A DNA stretch of 64,000 nucleotides from Streptomyces griseoluteus (GCA_000717735.1 JOBE01000032.1:1-64000), one strand, 5' to 3'; shown: positions 48,605-57,397, counted from the first letter of the stretch. The notes: generated by a model from the sequence alone, not told the origin. Numbers and translations: made by a program.

Positions 48605-49285
48605 ATGACTGCCCGCCCGTACGTTCTGCTGTCCGCTGCCATGTCGGTCGACGGCTACCTTGACGACACCAGCCCCGAGCGACTGCTGCTCTCCAACGCT
48701 GACGACTTCGATCGCGTGGACGAGGTGCGCGCCTCCTGCGACGCGATTCTGATCGGCGCGACGACCATGCGGAAGGACAACCCGAGGCTGCTGGTCAACT
48801 CAGAGGAGCGCCGCGCGAAGCGGGTCTCGGAGGGCCGGTCGGAGTACCCGCTGAAGGTAACGGTGACCGCCTCCGGCGATCTCGACGCGGACCTCAAGTT
48901 CTGGCACTTCGGAGGCGAGAAGCTCGTCTTCACGGTCGACTCCGCCGTCGACAAGGTGACGGCGACGCTCGGGGACCTTGCGGACGTGGTCAGCGTCGGC
49001 CCCGAGCTCGACTGGGGCCTGGTCCTCGACGAGCTGGGCCGCCGTGGAGTCGGCCGGCTCATGGTGGAAGGCGGCGGCACAATCCACACCCAGCTCATGG
49101 CCCAGGACCTGGCCGACGAGGTCCACCTCGCCGTCGCGCCGCTGCTGGTAGGCCAGGCCGACGCCCCGAAGTTCCTGGGCGCGGCCGCCTACCCGGGCGG
49201 ATCGACCGCCCGGATGCGGCTGCTGGAGGCCCGCGCGATCGGCGACGTCGTGCTGCTGCGCTACGCCCCCAAGGAGCGTGGCTGA
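48605..49285 (+). CDS. RibD C-terminal/dihydrofolate-reductase-family protein
   Basis: 226 residues from MTARPYVLLSAAMSVDGYLD, four bases after the XRE stop. The start PYVLLSAAMSVDGYLDD, GATTMRKDNPRL and VGRLMVEGGGTIHTQLM are the reductase signature of RibD_C/DHFR-like enzymes that reduce ribosylamino-pyrimidines with NADPH. In riboflavin synthesis this domain is fused to a deaminase; here it is followed by a separate deaminase gene. Confidence 0.85.
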   Translation: MTARPYVLLSAAMSVDGYLDDTSPERLLLSNADDFDRVDEVRASCDAILIGATTMRKDNPRLLVNSEERRAKRVSEGRSEYPLKVTVTASGDLDADLKFWHFGGEKLVFTVDSAVDKVTATLGDLADVVSVGPELDWGLVLDELGRRGVGRLMVEGGGTIHTQLMAQDLADEVHLAVAPLLVGQADAPKFLGAAAYPGGSTARMRLLEARAIGDVVLLRYAPKERG

Positions 49286-49752
49286 TGTACGCACCCGACC
49301 GAGACCAGGACCGGCGCTGGATACAGCGCGCGATCGACCTTGCCGCGCTGTGCCCTCCGGCCGCGGGCGCCTACTCGGTCGGCGCGGTCATCGTCGGCGA
49401 GGACGGCACCGAGCTGGCGTCCGGATACTCCCGCGCGACCGGCCCCCGCGAGCACGCGGAGGAAGTCGCGCTCGCCCAACTCCCCCAAGGAGACGCGCGG
49501 CTCGCCGGGGCGACGATTTACAGCACGCTGGAGCCCTGCTCCCAGCGCAGCGCCTCCCGCACCCCGTGCGCCCAGCGGATCCTCGAGGCCGGCATCCCGC
49601 GCGTCGTCATCGCCTGGCGCGAGCCGAGCCTGTTCGTCGACGACTGCGTCGGCTACGAGCAGCTCGTGGAGGCCGGGGTGACTGTGGTGGAACTGCCCGA
49701 GCTGAAAGAGGCCGCGAAGGCCGCCAACGCGCACCTGGGGGACCTGGCATGA
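49285..49752 (+). CDS. RibD-type cytidine/dCMP deaminase-like protein
   Basis: 155 residues, its ATG overlapping the reductase stop. The zinc site is HAEE near residues 53-56 and PCSQRSASRTPCA near 83-95, matching the deaminase (H-A-E, P-C-x-x-C-type) fold, with an extended Cys spacing PCSQRSASRTPC rather than PCxxC. Together with the preceding gene it forms a split RibD-like pair. It could deaminate a pyrimidine nucleotide; the substrate is unknown. Confidence 0.8.
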   Translation: MYAPDRDQDRRWIQRAIDLAALCPPAAGAYSVGAVIVGEDGTELASGYSRATGPREHAEEVALAQLPQGDARLAGATIYSTLEPCSQRSASRTPCAQRILEAGIPRVVIAWREPSLFVDDCVGYEQLVEAGVTVVELPELKEAAKAANAHLGDLA

Positions 49753-50186
49753 CGAACCAGGTGTATCTGATCGGCTCCCCCGACTCTTCACTCGTAAAGA
49801 TCGGCTGGACCGACAACCCGAAACGGCGTCTCCGTGACCTCCAGACGGGTTCACCCGTACTCCTACAGCTGCTCGCAGTCTTCGAGGGCGGCCCCATCGT
49901 TGAGGCCGACCTGCACCGCCGGTTCGCTGATAAGCGCCGTCACGGCGAATGGTTCGACCTCGGCCCCGATCCGGTGGCAGTGGTAAGTCCGTTCGTGAAG
50001 ACCGCGCAGGTGGAGGAAGCCGAGCGCACGGGACGCCGCCAACCGTTGCACGACGTCGCTACGTCAGGACCGCTAACAGCGGAGGTCATCGCCTGGTTTC
50101 CTGATGACCCGCCCAGTGCGTACGAGCGGGTGGAACGGGAGTGCCCGACCTGGAAGGAAGCTGGACGGTGCCTGTGCGACAGCTGA
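49749..50186 (+). CDS. GIY-YIG (T5orf172/MUG113-like) nuclease-domain protein
   Basis: 145 residues, overlapping the deaminase by ATGA. VYLIGSPDSSLVKIGWTDNP-KRRLRDLQTGSP then ADLHRRFADKRRHGEWFDL is the GIY-YIG variant of T5orf172/MUG113 proteins (Y...K.G.T..P.RR.........H..F...R..GEWF). Its coupling to a RibD-like pair and an XRE regulator is unusual and suggests one operon product set. Nuclease activity not demonstrated. Confidence 0.8.
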   Translation: MTNQVYLIGSPDSSLVKIGWTDNPKRRLRDLQTGSPVLLQLLAVFEGGPIVEADLHRRFADKRRHGEWFDLGPDPVAVVSPFVKTAQVEEAERTGRRQPLHDVATSGPLTAEVIAWFPDDPPSAYERVERECPTWKEAGRCLCDS

Positions 50187-50365
50187 CCTCGCCGCCGGGC
50201 GGGACGGGACTTCGACGGCCCGGAGCGCTCGCCGGTGCGGAAGCGGGATACGGGCACAGACCCCACCGGGCGCCCAGCGGAACTCGGTTCGTGGTGGCCG
50301 CTCCTCCCGCACGGAGATCAAATCGTGTATCTTTCATGGTTACGACGATCGTGGAAGGTTTGGCT

Positions 50366-50674
50366 ATGTCCGACTCGGACCACTCACAGCGGGTCGACGC
50401 CCTGCTGAACGACCTGCCCGAGGTGCTGCCGCCTCCGCATGTGCGCGCGAAGCTGCGCCTCGCGGCCGGCCTCACTCAGCAGGACGTCGCGGACGCCGTG
50501 GGCGTGAAGAGGGTCGCGGTCACGCGCTGGGAGCTGGGTCAGACCAGCCCTCGGCGCCCGCACCGCGAGAACTACTTGCGTCTCCTCAAGGGCCTCGCGG
50601 AACGCTTCCCCGAGGCCGCGAAGGCGGATGAGGGCACGCCGACGCCAGCCTCGGATTCAAGGGGGTCGGGGTGA
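50366..50674 (+). CDS. XRE-family DNA-binding protein (102 aa)
   Basis: Starts MSDSDHSQRVDALLNDLPEV with GGAAGG eight bases upstream; an earlier ATG at 50336 is less likely. The core VRAKLRLAAGLTQQDVADAV then GVKRVAVTRWELGQTSPRRP is a clear XRE helix-turn-helix. TATCTT at 50328 could be its -10. It lies between the GIY-YIG gene and the replication region and might regulate either. Confidence 0.75.
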   Translation: MSDSDHSQRVDALLNDLPEVLPPPHVRAKLRLAAGLTQQDVADAVGVKRVAVTRWELGQTSPRRPHRENYLRLLKGLAERFPEAAKADEGTPTPASDSRGSG

Positions 50675-51343
50675 CGTAGCCGCCACCGGCCGCGCGGCCA
50701 CCTTGCGGACTGACAATCCGCTTCGGCCAGCGCGACCCTTCGCACCGACTGGGGCATGACACCTCAGTGCGGCTGCTCAGTTCCGGTTGACGCCGGTCCT
50801 GAGCTTCGGCTCATCGAGCCACTTCTCTCGCAAAACCCCGCCTTGACAAGCGGGTCGGCCCCTTTGACAAGGGCCTTCTTCACCAGCAAGACCCGGCCGC
50901 TGACAACGGTCGATGCCCTACCGATCCGCGGGGCCCTGTGACGGGGGCCCTGCGGTTCACCAGGAGCGGGAGGGGAGGAGAAATCTCCCCCCACCCAATC
51001 CAGGTCCGCCCGCTTCTCACGAAGGGGGCGGTCCCAACACATCCGCACATCTGGCCGTCCAGCCCCGAGGGGCTCGGTTCGGTTCAGCTATATGGAAGGT
51101 GGGTCGTTCTCATAGTGCCCGAAGTGGTGTCCCCCTGTCAGCTTGACCTTGTCCGTTTCACCCCGGTTCAGGCGTGGCGGTCGTCCCGTGTGATGGGATC
51201 GGCGTACGGTTCCTCCCCTCTTTTCCTGTTCGCACAGGAAGAAGGTCTTCCGGTAGGAAGCTACAAGCGCGGGGCTTTCGGAGCGATCTCGCCGGGTCCG
51301 GTCGCGGCACCCGCCGCCCGGCTCGTGCACCCGCTCGTCGACG

Positions 51344-51352
51344 TCGTCCACA
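51344..51352 (+). promoter_or_regulatory. DnaA-box-like TCGTCCACA
   Basis: Fits the relaxed Streptomyces DnaA-box pattern (T/C)(T/C)(G/A/C)TCCACA and precedes the ACTCCGTCGAC repeat. Lies 270 bp before rep. Confidence 0.4.
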
Positions 51353-51462
51353 ACTCCGTCGACGGGAGCGGCCTCGAGGACGGCGTCCCGTGTGGCGGGA
51401 CGCGATCCGAGGTTGTTGCCCGCCGGGCGGGAGGACCGGGATCGATCCGGGCTGAGCGGACT

Positions 51463-51471
51463 TTGTCCACA
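51463..51471 (+). promoter_or_regulatory. DnaA box TTGTCCACA
   Basis: Exact match to the preferred Streptomyces DnaA box TTGTCCACA, 150 bp before rep. With the site at 51344 it supports host DnaA participation. Confidence 0.5.
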
Positions 51472-51561
51472 GGTCGACTCGTGCAGGCTCGGCGGGTGGA
51501 TGACGGATCGCGCGTTCTGCCTGCTCAGGGAGGTGTCCGCTTTGGCGTGTACACCGGCCCG

Positions 51562-51624
51562 ATGACGAAGATGACCTCGGTCCTCGCGGTGTCCGCCGCT
51601 CGTGTCTCGGCGGTGGGCCGATGA
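51562..51624 (+). CDS. short leader ORF overlapping rep start
   Basis: MTKMTSVLAVSAARVSAVGR, 20 residues, ends in a TGA that overlaps the rep ATG (ATGA). A GTG five codons earlier is an alternative start with GGGAGG about 12 bases upstream. Such a leader could couple and limit rep translation. Evidence is positional only. Confidence 0.35.
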   Translation: MTKMTSVLAVSAARVSAVGR

Positions 51625-54251
51625 GCACGGTCGCGGCGGCCGCCGTGCTGGACCGCCCCTTGTGCGAAGACGTCGACAACTCCGTCGACCAGCCCCGGCT
51701 TCCCGGGCAGCGGAACGCGCTGCGGTCGGTGCCGGCCTCCGGGCAGCCGGGTGGCGGCAATCTGGACGACCCGCTGCGTCTGGGTCGCGCGATGCGGCTG
51801 CGGCTGCGTGACGCGGTTCAGGCGCTGCTGGCGGACCCGTCGATCGCCGGGTTGAAGGACGCGCCGAAGCTGGCCGCGGTGGTGCTGTACGCGAAGTCGC
51901 GGGCGCCCAAGGGCGAGAAGAACGACAACCAGACCTCGATCTGGGGCGCGGAGCTGGGCCGCTGGCTGGGCATGAAGGAGTCCACGGTCCACCACAAGGT
52001 GCTGCCCGTGCTGCGTGGCACGGACGCGCTGCACACCAAGGAGAAGAGGAACGGGAAGGGGCACCCGACCGGGCTGGAGTGTCTGGTCATGCCGCTGTGG
52101 AACGCCCGCAAGAGCGGGCGAGCGGGGCACCCGCTGGCGCTGACGAAGGCTGAGCTCGCAACGCTGCTGCACCTGTGTGAGGCACTGTTCGGGCCCGGCT
52201 GGACGCCCGAGGACAAGGAGCCGACGCCGCCGGGGCTGCTGGCCGGCCGTACGGGTAAGGGCGCGGCGACCGACCGGCTCGGGCTGCTGCTGATGGTCCT
52301 GAACACCCGGGCGTCGGGCTGGCTGCAGCTGTGCGGCGGCTCGGTGAAGACCAAGGAGGGGCGAGGCGCCGCGACGCTGGCCCGGCTGCTGGGCTGCTCG
52401 CCCTCGGGGGCGCGGAAGGTGCTGGCGCGGCTGACGGAGGCCGGTGTCGTGGCGCGGCAGCGCAAGGCGACGTCGACGCGGATGAACGGCCGGGGCAAGG
52501 TCATGCTGCTGCCGGTTGCCCGCGCGTACGGCCGCACTCTGGCCCCTGTGGAGGCTCTTTCGGGGGCCGGGTCGGTGTTTTCGGCGCGTCCCGATGGTGC
52601 GTGCGGAGATCATGGTCCGGCCGGTGCGGACGGTGCCCTTGGTACGTCTGGGATCGGCGGTGCTCAGGGGTCCAGGGATGCGGTGGATCAGGAGCGTCCC
52701 GATGGTGCAGAGCTCCACGCAGACCACGCTTCTGTGGTTACTCCCGTAGTTCCTCTGCAGCTCTCTGGTGGTTTTTCCGGCGAAGGCCGTGGGGCTGAAG
52801 GCCGTCGGCCGGAGCGCGCGTGCGCGGGCGAGGACCAGGCCGTCGATGGCGAGAGCGCCGTGGCCGAGTCCAGGAGCCAGGTGGCCGGGGTCGGCCCGCT
52901 CCGCGGGGAAAAGCCCAAGGAGTCACCGGTCGACGAGCAGGAGCAGGCAGGCGGCGTTGCCGCTGGTGCTGGTGCCCGGCTGACGGTCGTGGGTGGTGGA
53001 AAGACGCGGCAGCAGGGGCGGTCGGAGCTTCCCGCCGATCTTGACCTGCGGGTGGCTCTGGCGCCGGTGGCCTGGCTGTGGCAGAACCTGAGCCGCTGGC
53101 AGCAGGACCGCGTCGTGAAGGCCGCGAAGGCGGAGCTCGCGCAGCTGCGCCAGGTGCTGGAGTGGTCGGGGCAGTCCCCGTCGGTGCTGGCCGCCCGGCT
53201 GACGTCCCGGCTCGAGGAGACCGGCGGCGAGGCCCTGATCACCAGCCCGTACGGCTGGATCACCCACCGCGGGCTGGTGCGCCGGCCGTCGTGCTCGGAC
53301 GTGCGGTGCGACGACGGCGTCCGGCTCGACACTGGCGCCGACTGCGACAACTGCGCCAACATCCTGCACTCGCGCAGGGCGTGGCGGGTGCGGATCGCGG
53401 CCGAGGTCGACCAGGAGCTGCCCGGCCTGGAGACGGACGCCCGGTACCGGGAGATCGAAGCCCGGATGCGCCGTCACGCCGAGGCCGAGGCCGCCGACTT
53501 CGTGGCCCGTCAGGCCGAGGCCCGGGAGCGGGCGGCCGAGCGTGCGGCGGCCCGTGCCGAGGCCGAGGCGCAGGCCGCCATCGAGCGGGAGCGGGCGGCG
53601 GCCGAGGCGGCGGCTCGGCAGGCCGTGGCGTGCGAGGACTGCGGCCGGGAGCGGTCGGCCGGGCTGTGCGAGGCGTGCGACCACCGGCGGCAGGTCGAGG
53701 TCCTGATCAGCGAGGCCGGTCTCCTCGCGGCCACCTGGTCGGCCGACCCGACCGACCCGGTCGCCGTCGCGGCCGTCGCGGCCGAGGTCCGTACGGCCAT
53801 CGAGGCCGCCATCGCCGCCTCGTGGGCCCAGTTCCAGCAGATCACCGACCCGGCCGCCCTGGAGGCAGCCGGCCCGGACGCCGTCGAGGACGCCGCCGCG
53901 CACAACGCGTTCCTGGTCGCTGAGAGCGCGGCCGCGGAGTACCGGCACGAGGCTCTGGTGATGCTCGGCCGCAGCGAGGACGCCCAGGCCGAAGCCCGCA
54001 AGGCGTACGCCACCGAGCTCGCCAAGCCGTGGCACCAGGCGCTGCCCGACAGCGACGACGCCCAGCGCGCGGCGACCGAGGCCGCCGCGAAGGCGCAGAC
54101 CCGCACTGCCGAGCACCTGCTCGCCGTGCGGCTGGAGCATCTGCACGCCCAGGCCCGCCCCGAGCCGGTCCGGCCCGCTGCGTGGTCGCAGCGCCTGCCC
54201 GAGCTCGCCGGCCGCCCGCTGGACGGCGAGGCCCTGGAGGTGATCGCGTGA
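51621..54251 (+). CDS. putative plasmid replication initiator (large HTH/zinc protein)
   Basis: 876 residues from MSTVAAAAVLDRPLCEDVDN. The N-terminal ~300 residues contain winged-helix pieces (LAAVVLYAKSRAPKGEKNDN, WGAELGRWLGMKESTVHHKV and RGAATLARLLGCSPSGARKV), the style of Streptomyces linear-plasmid Rep proteins. After a Gly/Asp-rich linker comes a segment with Cys sites (CSDVRCDDG...DCDNC and CEDCGRE...LCEAC) separated by an Arg/Ala coiled-coil. It is coupled to a DciA-like gene and preceded by DnaA-box-like sites, which supports an initiator role. Confidence 0.7.
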   Translation: MSTVAAAAVLDRPLCEDVDNSVDQPRLPGQRNALRSVPASGQPGGGNLDDPLRLGRAMRLRLRDAVQALLADPSIAGLKDAPKLAAVVLYAKSRAPKGEKNDNQTSIWGAELGRWLGMKESTVHHKVLPVLRGTDALHTKEKRNGKGHPTGLECLVMPLWNARKSGRAGHPLALTKAELATLLHLCEALFGPGWTPEDKEPTPPGLLAGRTGKGAATDRLGLLLMVLNTRASGWLQLCGGSVKTKEGRGAATLARLLGCSPSGARKVLARLTEAGVVARQRKATSTRMNGRGKVMLLPVARAYGRTLAPVEALSGAGSVFSARPDGACGDHGPAGADGALGTSGIGGAQGSRDAVDQERPDGAELHADHASVVTPVVPLQLSGGFSGEGRGAEGRRPERACAGEDQAVDGESAVAESRSQVAGVGPLRGEKPKESPVDEQEQAGGVAAGAGARLTVVGGGKTRQQGRSELPADLDLRVALAPVAWLWQNLSRWQQDRVVKAAKAELAQLRQVLEWSGQSPSVLAARLTSRLEETGGEALITSPYGWITHRGLVRRPSCSDVRCDDGVRLDTGADCDNCANILHSRRAWRVRIAAEVDQELPGLETDARYREIEARMRRHAEAEAADFVARQAEARERAAERAAARAEAEAQAAIERERAAAEAAARQAVACEDCGRERSAGLCEACDHRRQVEVLISEAGLLAATWSADPTDPVAVAAVAAEVRTAIEAAIAASWAQFQQITDPAALEAAGPDAVEDAAAHNAFLVAESAAAEYRHEALVMLGRSEDAQAEARKAYATELAKPWHQALPDSDDAQRAATEAAAKAQTRTAEHLLAVRLEHLHAQARPEPVRPAAWSQRLPELAGRPLDGEALEVIA

Positions 54252-55105
54252 CCGCCGTACCGGAGCTGTCCGGCGTCGACCTCGCCCGCCAGGCCCTGCT
54301 CGCTGCCCGGGAGGCGGCGAAGAAGAACGGCGCCCAGACGAAGAAGCCGAAGCGGCGTACCGGCACGACTTTGCGCCGGGACGGCCGCGAGCCGCTCGGG
54401 CTGGGCACGGCGATCACGACGATGATGACCGAGCGCGGCCTGGTCGCCCCGGCCGCCGGCGGCAGCGTCCGCGCCCAGTGGGAGGCCATCCTCGCCGCGG
54501 CCGCGCCCGAACTCGCCGGGCACGTCCAGGCGGTGAAGTTCGACGCGGAGACCGGCCGCCTGGACGTCGCGCCCGACGCCCCGGCGTACGGCACGAAGGT
54601 GCGCTGGATCGCGCCGAAGCTGATCGCGGCCGCCAACGAGAAGGTGCCCGGCGCGAACGTGCGCACCCTGCACGTCCTGCCACCCGCGGCCGCCCCGCCG
54701 AGAACATCGTCGGCCGAAGCCGCTGGCACCAGCCTCTCCTCGGGGGACCGGGCGATGCCTGCCGGGCAGGTGAAGACGCCGCGGACGCCGTCGGCCGGGT
54801 ACCGCAGGGCGCTCGAAGCCCACCGGGCCGCCGCGCCCGAGCCGTTCTCCGACCCGGCCGCCGAAGGGGTCGCCGAGCGGCAGATCCAGGCGATGCGCGA
54901 GCGCAGCCTCCTCGACTTCCCCGAGCCGGCCGAAGACGAGCCTGTCTCCCTCGAGGAGACGGAGCTGCTGCGTCGCCACCAGGCCGCCCTGACTCAGGCG
55001 GCCGCGCTGCGCCGAGCACGCGCGGAACGAGCCGCCCGACAACACACCACCACAGGCTCGTACACAGAGGAGCGTGCCGCTTCGTACGAGGAGCCTGCCG
55101 CGTGA
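54248..55105 (+). CDS. DUF721/DciA-like protein, putative helicase loader
   Basis: 285 residues from a GTG overlapping the rep stop (GTGA). Residues ~55-140 match DUF721 (DciA): VRAQWEAILAAAAPELAGHV, LDVAPDAPAYGTKVRWIAPK, LIAAANEKVPGANVRTLHVL. DciA proteins recruit the replicative DnaB helicase in bacteria lacking DnaC. The C-terminal half is an Ala/Arg/Glu-rich extension. Adjacent to the initiator, it may load the host helicase at the plasmid origin. Confidence 0.75.
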   Translation: MTAVPELSGVDLARQALLAAREAAKKNGAQTKKPKRRTGTTLRRDGREPLGLGTAITTMMTERGLVAPAAGGSVRAQWEAILAAAAPELAGHVQAVKFDAETGRLDVAPDAPAYGTKVRWIAPKLIAAANEKVPGANVRTLHVLPPAAAPPRTSSAEAAGTSLSSGDRAMPAGQVKTPRTPSAGYRRALEAHRAAAPEPFSDPAAEGVAERQIQAMRERSLLDFPEPAEDEPVSLEETELLRRHQAALTQAAALRRARAERAARQHTTTGSYTEERAASYEEPAA

Positions 55106-55276
55106 CCTGCGAACGGTCAGAGGTCACGCGCGGGCCACGAGCAAGGCGTCTGCGTACACCGGCACAGGTCGAAGGCCCCCTTCACCGGGGAAGGTCGCCT
55201 CGTGGGCGGGCGCCGTCTGAGGGCGGGTCGACCGGGGCTGATCGCAAGCACTAGGTTCGAAACGGAGGTTCGACAG

Positions 55277-55420
55277 GTGAAGTTACGAGAAGCGATCGAG
55301 CGCGTGCGGATACCGGCGTCCATGCCCGGGTGTCCCGCCTCGGAGGGCATCGTTAGGCAGCACACGGGAGCCGCCCTGGGCGGCGCGGCCGGGTGTGCGA
55401 GGGCAGGAGGAGACCGGTGA
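55277..55420 (+). CDS. small ORF (47 aa) with a TTA codon
   Basis: GTG start with GGAGG eight bases upstream; begins VKLREAIERVRIPASMPGCP. Codon 3 is the rare Leu codon TTA, read by the bldA tRNA in Streptomyces. The stop overlaps the next gene's GTG start (GTGA), so translation of the three-Cys protein may depend on it. The remaining 171 bp back to the DciA-like gene hold nothing obvious. Confidence 0.5.
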   Translation: MKLREAIERVRIPASMPGCPASEGIVRQHTGAALGGAAGCARAGGDR

Positions 55421-56163
55421 GCGACCGCAGCGCGATCGAGTGGACCGAGGCGACCTGGAACCCGACGACCGGCTGCGACCGTGTCTCTTCGGGGTGCGAC
55501 AACTGCTACGCCCTGACCTTGGCGAAACGGTTGAAGGCGATGGGAGCGGCGAAGTACCAGAACGACGGCGATCCGCGTACGTCAGGGCCGGGGTTCGATG
55601 TCACCCTGCACCCGGATGCCCTGGACGTGCCGTACGGGTGGAAGAGCCCTCGGACGGTGTTCGTGAACTCGATGTCCGACCTGTTCCACGCCCGGGTGCC
55701 GCTCGACTTCGTCCGCCAGGTCTTCCAGGTCATGGCCGACACTCCGCAGCACACCTACCAGGTCCTCACCAAGCGGGCCCGGCGACTTCGGCAGGTCGCC
55801 CCGAGGCTGGACTGGCCGGACAACCTCTGGATGGGTGTCTCGGTGGAGACGGAGAAGGAACTCGTCCGCGTCGACGACCTGCGCGAGGTTCCCGCCGCCG
55901 TACGGTTCTTGTCCTGCGAACCGCTGCTGGGCCCGTTGCCCGGACTGAACCTGGACGGCATCCACTGGGTCATCGCCGGCGGTGAGTCCGGCCCCAACCA
56001 CCGTCCCCTCGACGAGCGGTGGGTCACCGAGATCCGCGACACCTGCCAGGACGCCGGCGTCGCCTTCTTCTTCAAGCAGTGGGGCGGCCGTACCCCGAAG
56101 GCAGGCGGCCGCCTCCTCGAGGGCCGTACCTGGGACCAGATGCCTCTGCCGGTCGCGGCCTGA
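55417..56163 (+). CDS. three-Cys-motif (phage Gp37/Gp68-like) protein
   Basis: 248 residues from a GTG with AGGAGG upstream. C20-x6-C27-x2-C30 in TTGCDRVSSGCDNCYA is the three-cysteine motif of the Gp37/Gp68 (DUF5131) family. SPRTVFVNSMSDLFHARVPL, TYQVLTKRARRL and WVIAGGESGPNHRPLDERWV are further family-like segments of a radical-SAM-like TIM barrel. The family is known to occur beside TcmP, present here as the convergent next gene. Biochemical function unknown. Confidence 0.85.
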   Translation: MSDRSAIEWTEATWNPTTGCDRVSSGCDNCYALTLAKRLKAMGAAKYQNDGDPRTSGPGFDVTLHPDALDVPYGWKSPRTVFVNSMSDLFHARVPLDFVRQVFQVMADTPQHTYQVLTKRARRLRQVAPRLDWPDNLWMGVSVETEKELVRVDDLREVPAAVRFLSCEPLLGPLPGLNLDGIHWVIAGGESGPNHRPLDERWVTEIRDTCQDAGVAFFFKQWGGRTPKAGGRLLEGRTWDQMPLPVAA

Positions 56164-56177
56164 CCTGCACGGCTGAT

Positions 56178-56211
56178 GGTGGCCGGACCCGCTTGCTCGG
56201 GTCCGGCCACC
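56178..56211. terminator. bidirectional terminator between convergent genes
   Basis: GGTGGCCGGACCC and GGGTCCGGCCACC form a perfect 13-bp stem with an 8-nt loop, placed in the 52 bp between the three-Cys protein and tcmP stops. Confidence 0.85.
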
Positions 56212-56215
56212 GGCG

Positions 56216-57397
56216 TCAGACCAGCAGGGTTCCGGGCTCGAGGACGATCTCGCGCGTCCGCTTCACCCGCGCCCCGGTGCTCGGGGTCTTGCCCTGCGAG
56301 TGCAGCAGCCGTACCGCCTGACGGACCACCGGCTCGGTCACCTGCCCGTAGTAGGAGCCGAAGACCTCGAGCGTGTGGTCCACCAGCTTGACGCGGCGTT
56401 GGGTCCTGGCCAGAAGCCTCTCCAGATTGGCGGCGATCTCCGGGACCGCCTTGGCCTCGATCTCCCTCGGATCCGGGCGCGTCACCGAGGCCAGGGAGAA
56501 GAGAGCATCCTCCTCCTCACGCTCCTCCAGCGTCTCCCACCACGTCGCCCGCGCCCGAGCGACTGCATCGCCGAACACCCACAGCCCGTACGGACTGCGG
56601 GTCGCGAACACCAGCCGGTACACCGCCCGCTTGCGCGGCGAGTGCGACACCGGAACCGACTGCACCAGCATCCCGGTCCGCCGCTCCAGCCGGCGGCCGT
56701 ACTCGGCCGCCACCGCTTCGATGGCATCCTCGGCCGCGCCGTCCTTGTCGTGGGAGGCCACAGCGTCAGCGAAGTACTCCCGCCACCAAGGACCGCCGCA
56801 CACATCGTCGAACCGCTGGAGCGACTTCTCGTTGCCATGCGGAGAGCGGACGTGCCCGCCCAGCCGCCAGACGGCCATCATGCTGAAGTTCATCAGCAGC
56901 TCGGTCGGAGGCCACGTCCCCAGCCGCCGGTGGGCGAGTACATCCACCAGCCGGTCCTGCGGGAGGACCAGTCCGCACGGGTCGAGGAAGAGGAACAGCG
57001 GCTCCTTGACGGCGCGCTCGACGACCTGGTCGAGGACGCCGTCGACTTCGCCCCGGTGGGCATGGGCCCGCACGCCGCGGGCCCGGTACTGCCGGACGAC
57101 CTCGTCTAACCGGTCGAACGACTTGCGCTGGGCCTCGGAGAAGAAGCACTCCAGCGTGATCCCGGCGTTCCCCTTCAGCCCCGCGGCCACCTGGAGCGCG
57201 ATCTCCCCGGACGCCGACTCGCCGTTCGCGTACCGGCCCTCGCCCGCGTACCCGTCCAGGTAGACCACCCGCCGGTCATGTGCCCGCGTGCCCGTCATCC
57301 CTCCGAACTGCGGCAGGTACCGCTTGAGGAGATCGTGCTTGAGCACACTGGGCAACGCCTTGTCCGCCCAGTAGCCCCCGCCGGTACCCGACGACAT
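56216..57397 (-). CDS. tcmP: three-Cys-motif partner protein TcmP
   Basis: 393 residues from MSSGTGGGYWADKALPSVLK; an ATG ten codons earlier is possible. HDLLKRYLPQFGGM, VVYLDGYAGEGRY, ITLECFFSEAQRKSFDRLDE, LFLFLDPCGLVL and LLMNFSMMAVWRLGG are the successive TcmP elements; the DGYAGEG loop resembles a SAM-binding Gly-rich loop, so a methyltransferase-like fold is likely. TcmP is defined by its association with three-Cys-motif proteins, here encoded next door and convergent. The system's role (phage, plasmid or defence) is unknown. Confidence 0.85.
   Translation of the reverse strand: MSSGTGGGYWADKALPSVLKHDLLKRYLPQFGGMTGTRAHDRRVVYLDGYAGEGRYANGESASGEIALQVAAGLKGNAGITLECFFSEAQRKSFDRLDEVVRQYRARGVRAHAHRGEVDGVLDQVVERAVKEPLFLFLDPCGLVLPQDRLVDVLAHRRLGTWPPTELLMNFSMMAVWRLGGHVRSPHGNEKSLQRFDDVCGGPWWREYFADAVASHDKDGAAEDAIEAVAAEYGRRLERRTGMLVQSVPVSHSPRKRAVYRLVFATRSPYGLWVFGDAVARARATWWETLEEREEEDALFSLASVTRPDPREIEAKAVPEIAANLERLLARTQRRVKLVDHTLEVFGSYYGQVTEPVVRQAVRLLHSQGKTPSTGARVKRTREIVLEPGTLLV

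Larger units (their letters stand above)
50675..51561. other. gene-poor region upstream of rep, candidate origin
   Basis: No gene is convincing despite a long open frame. It contains tandem TTGACAAGC/TTTGACAAGG motifs near 50842-50873, a small hairpin TTCCTGTTCGCACAGGAA near 51225, two DnaA-box-like sites (listed) and a direct-repeat pair ACAACTCCGTCGAC at 51350 and at 51677 inside rep. Together they are what an origin upstream of the initiator gene would look like, but this is inference. Confidence 0.45.

Noticed and set aside
50938..51561. Long rightward open frame before rep
   Set aside because: Composition is irregular, no ribosome site or motif is seen and it spans DnaA-box-like and repeat elements; only the last 20 codons overlap rep in a suggestive way.
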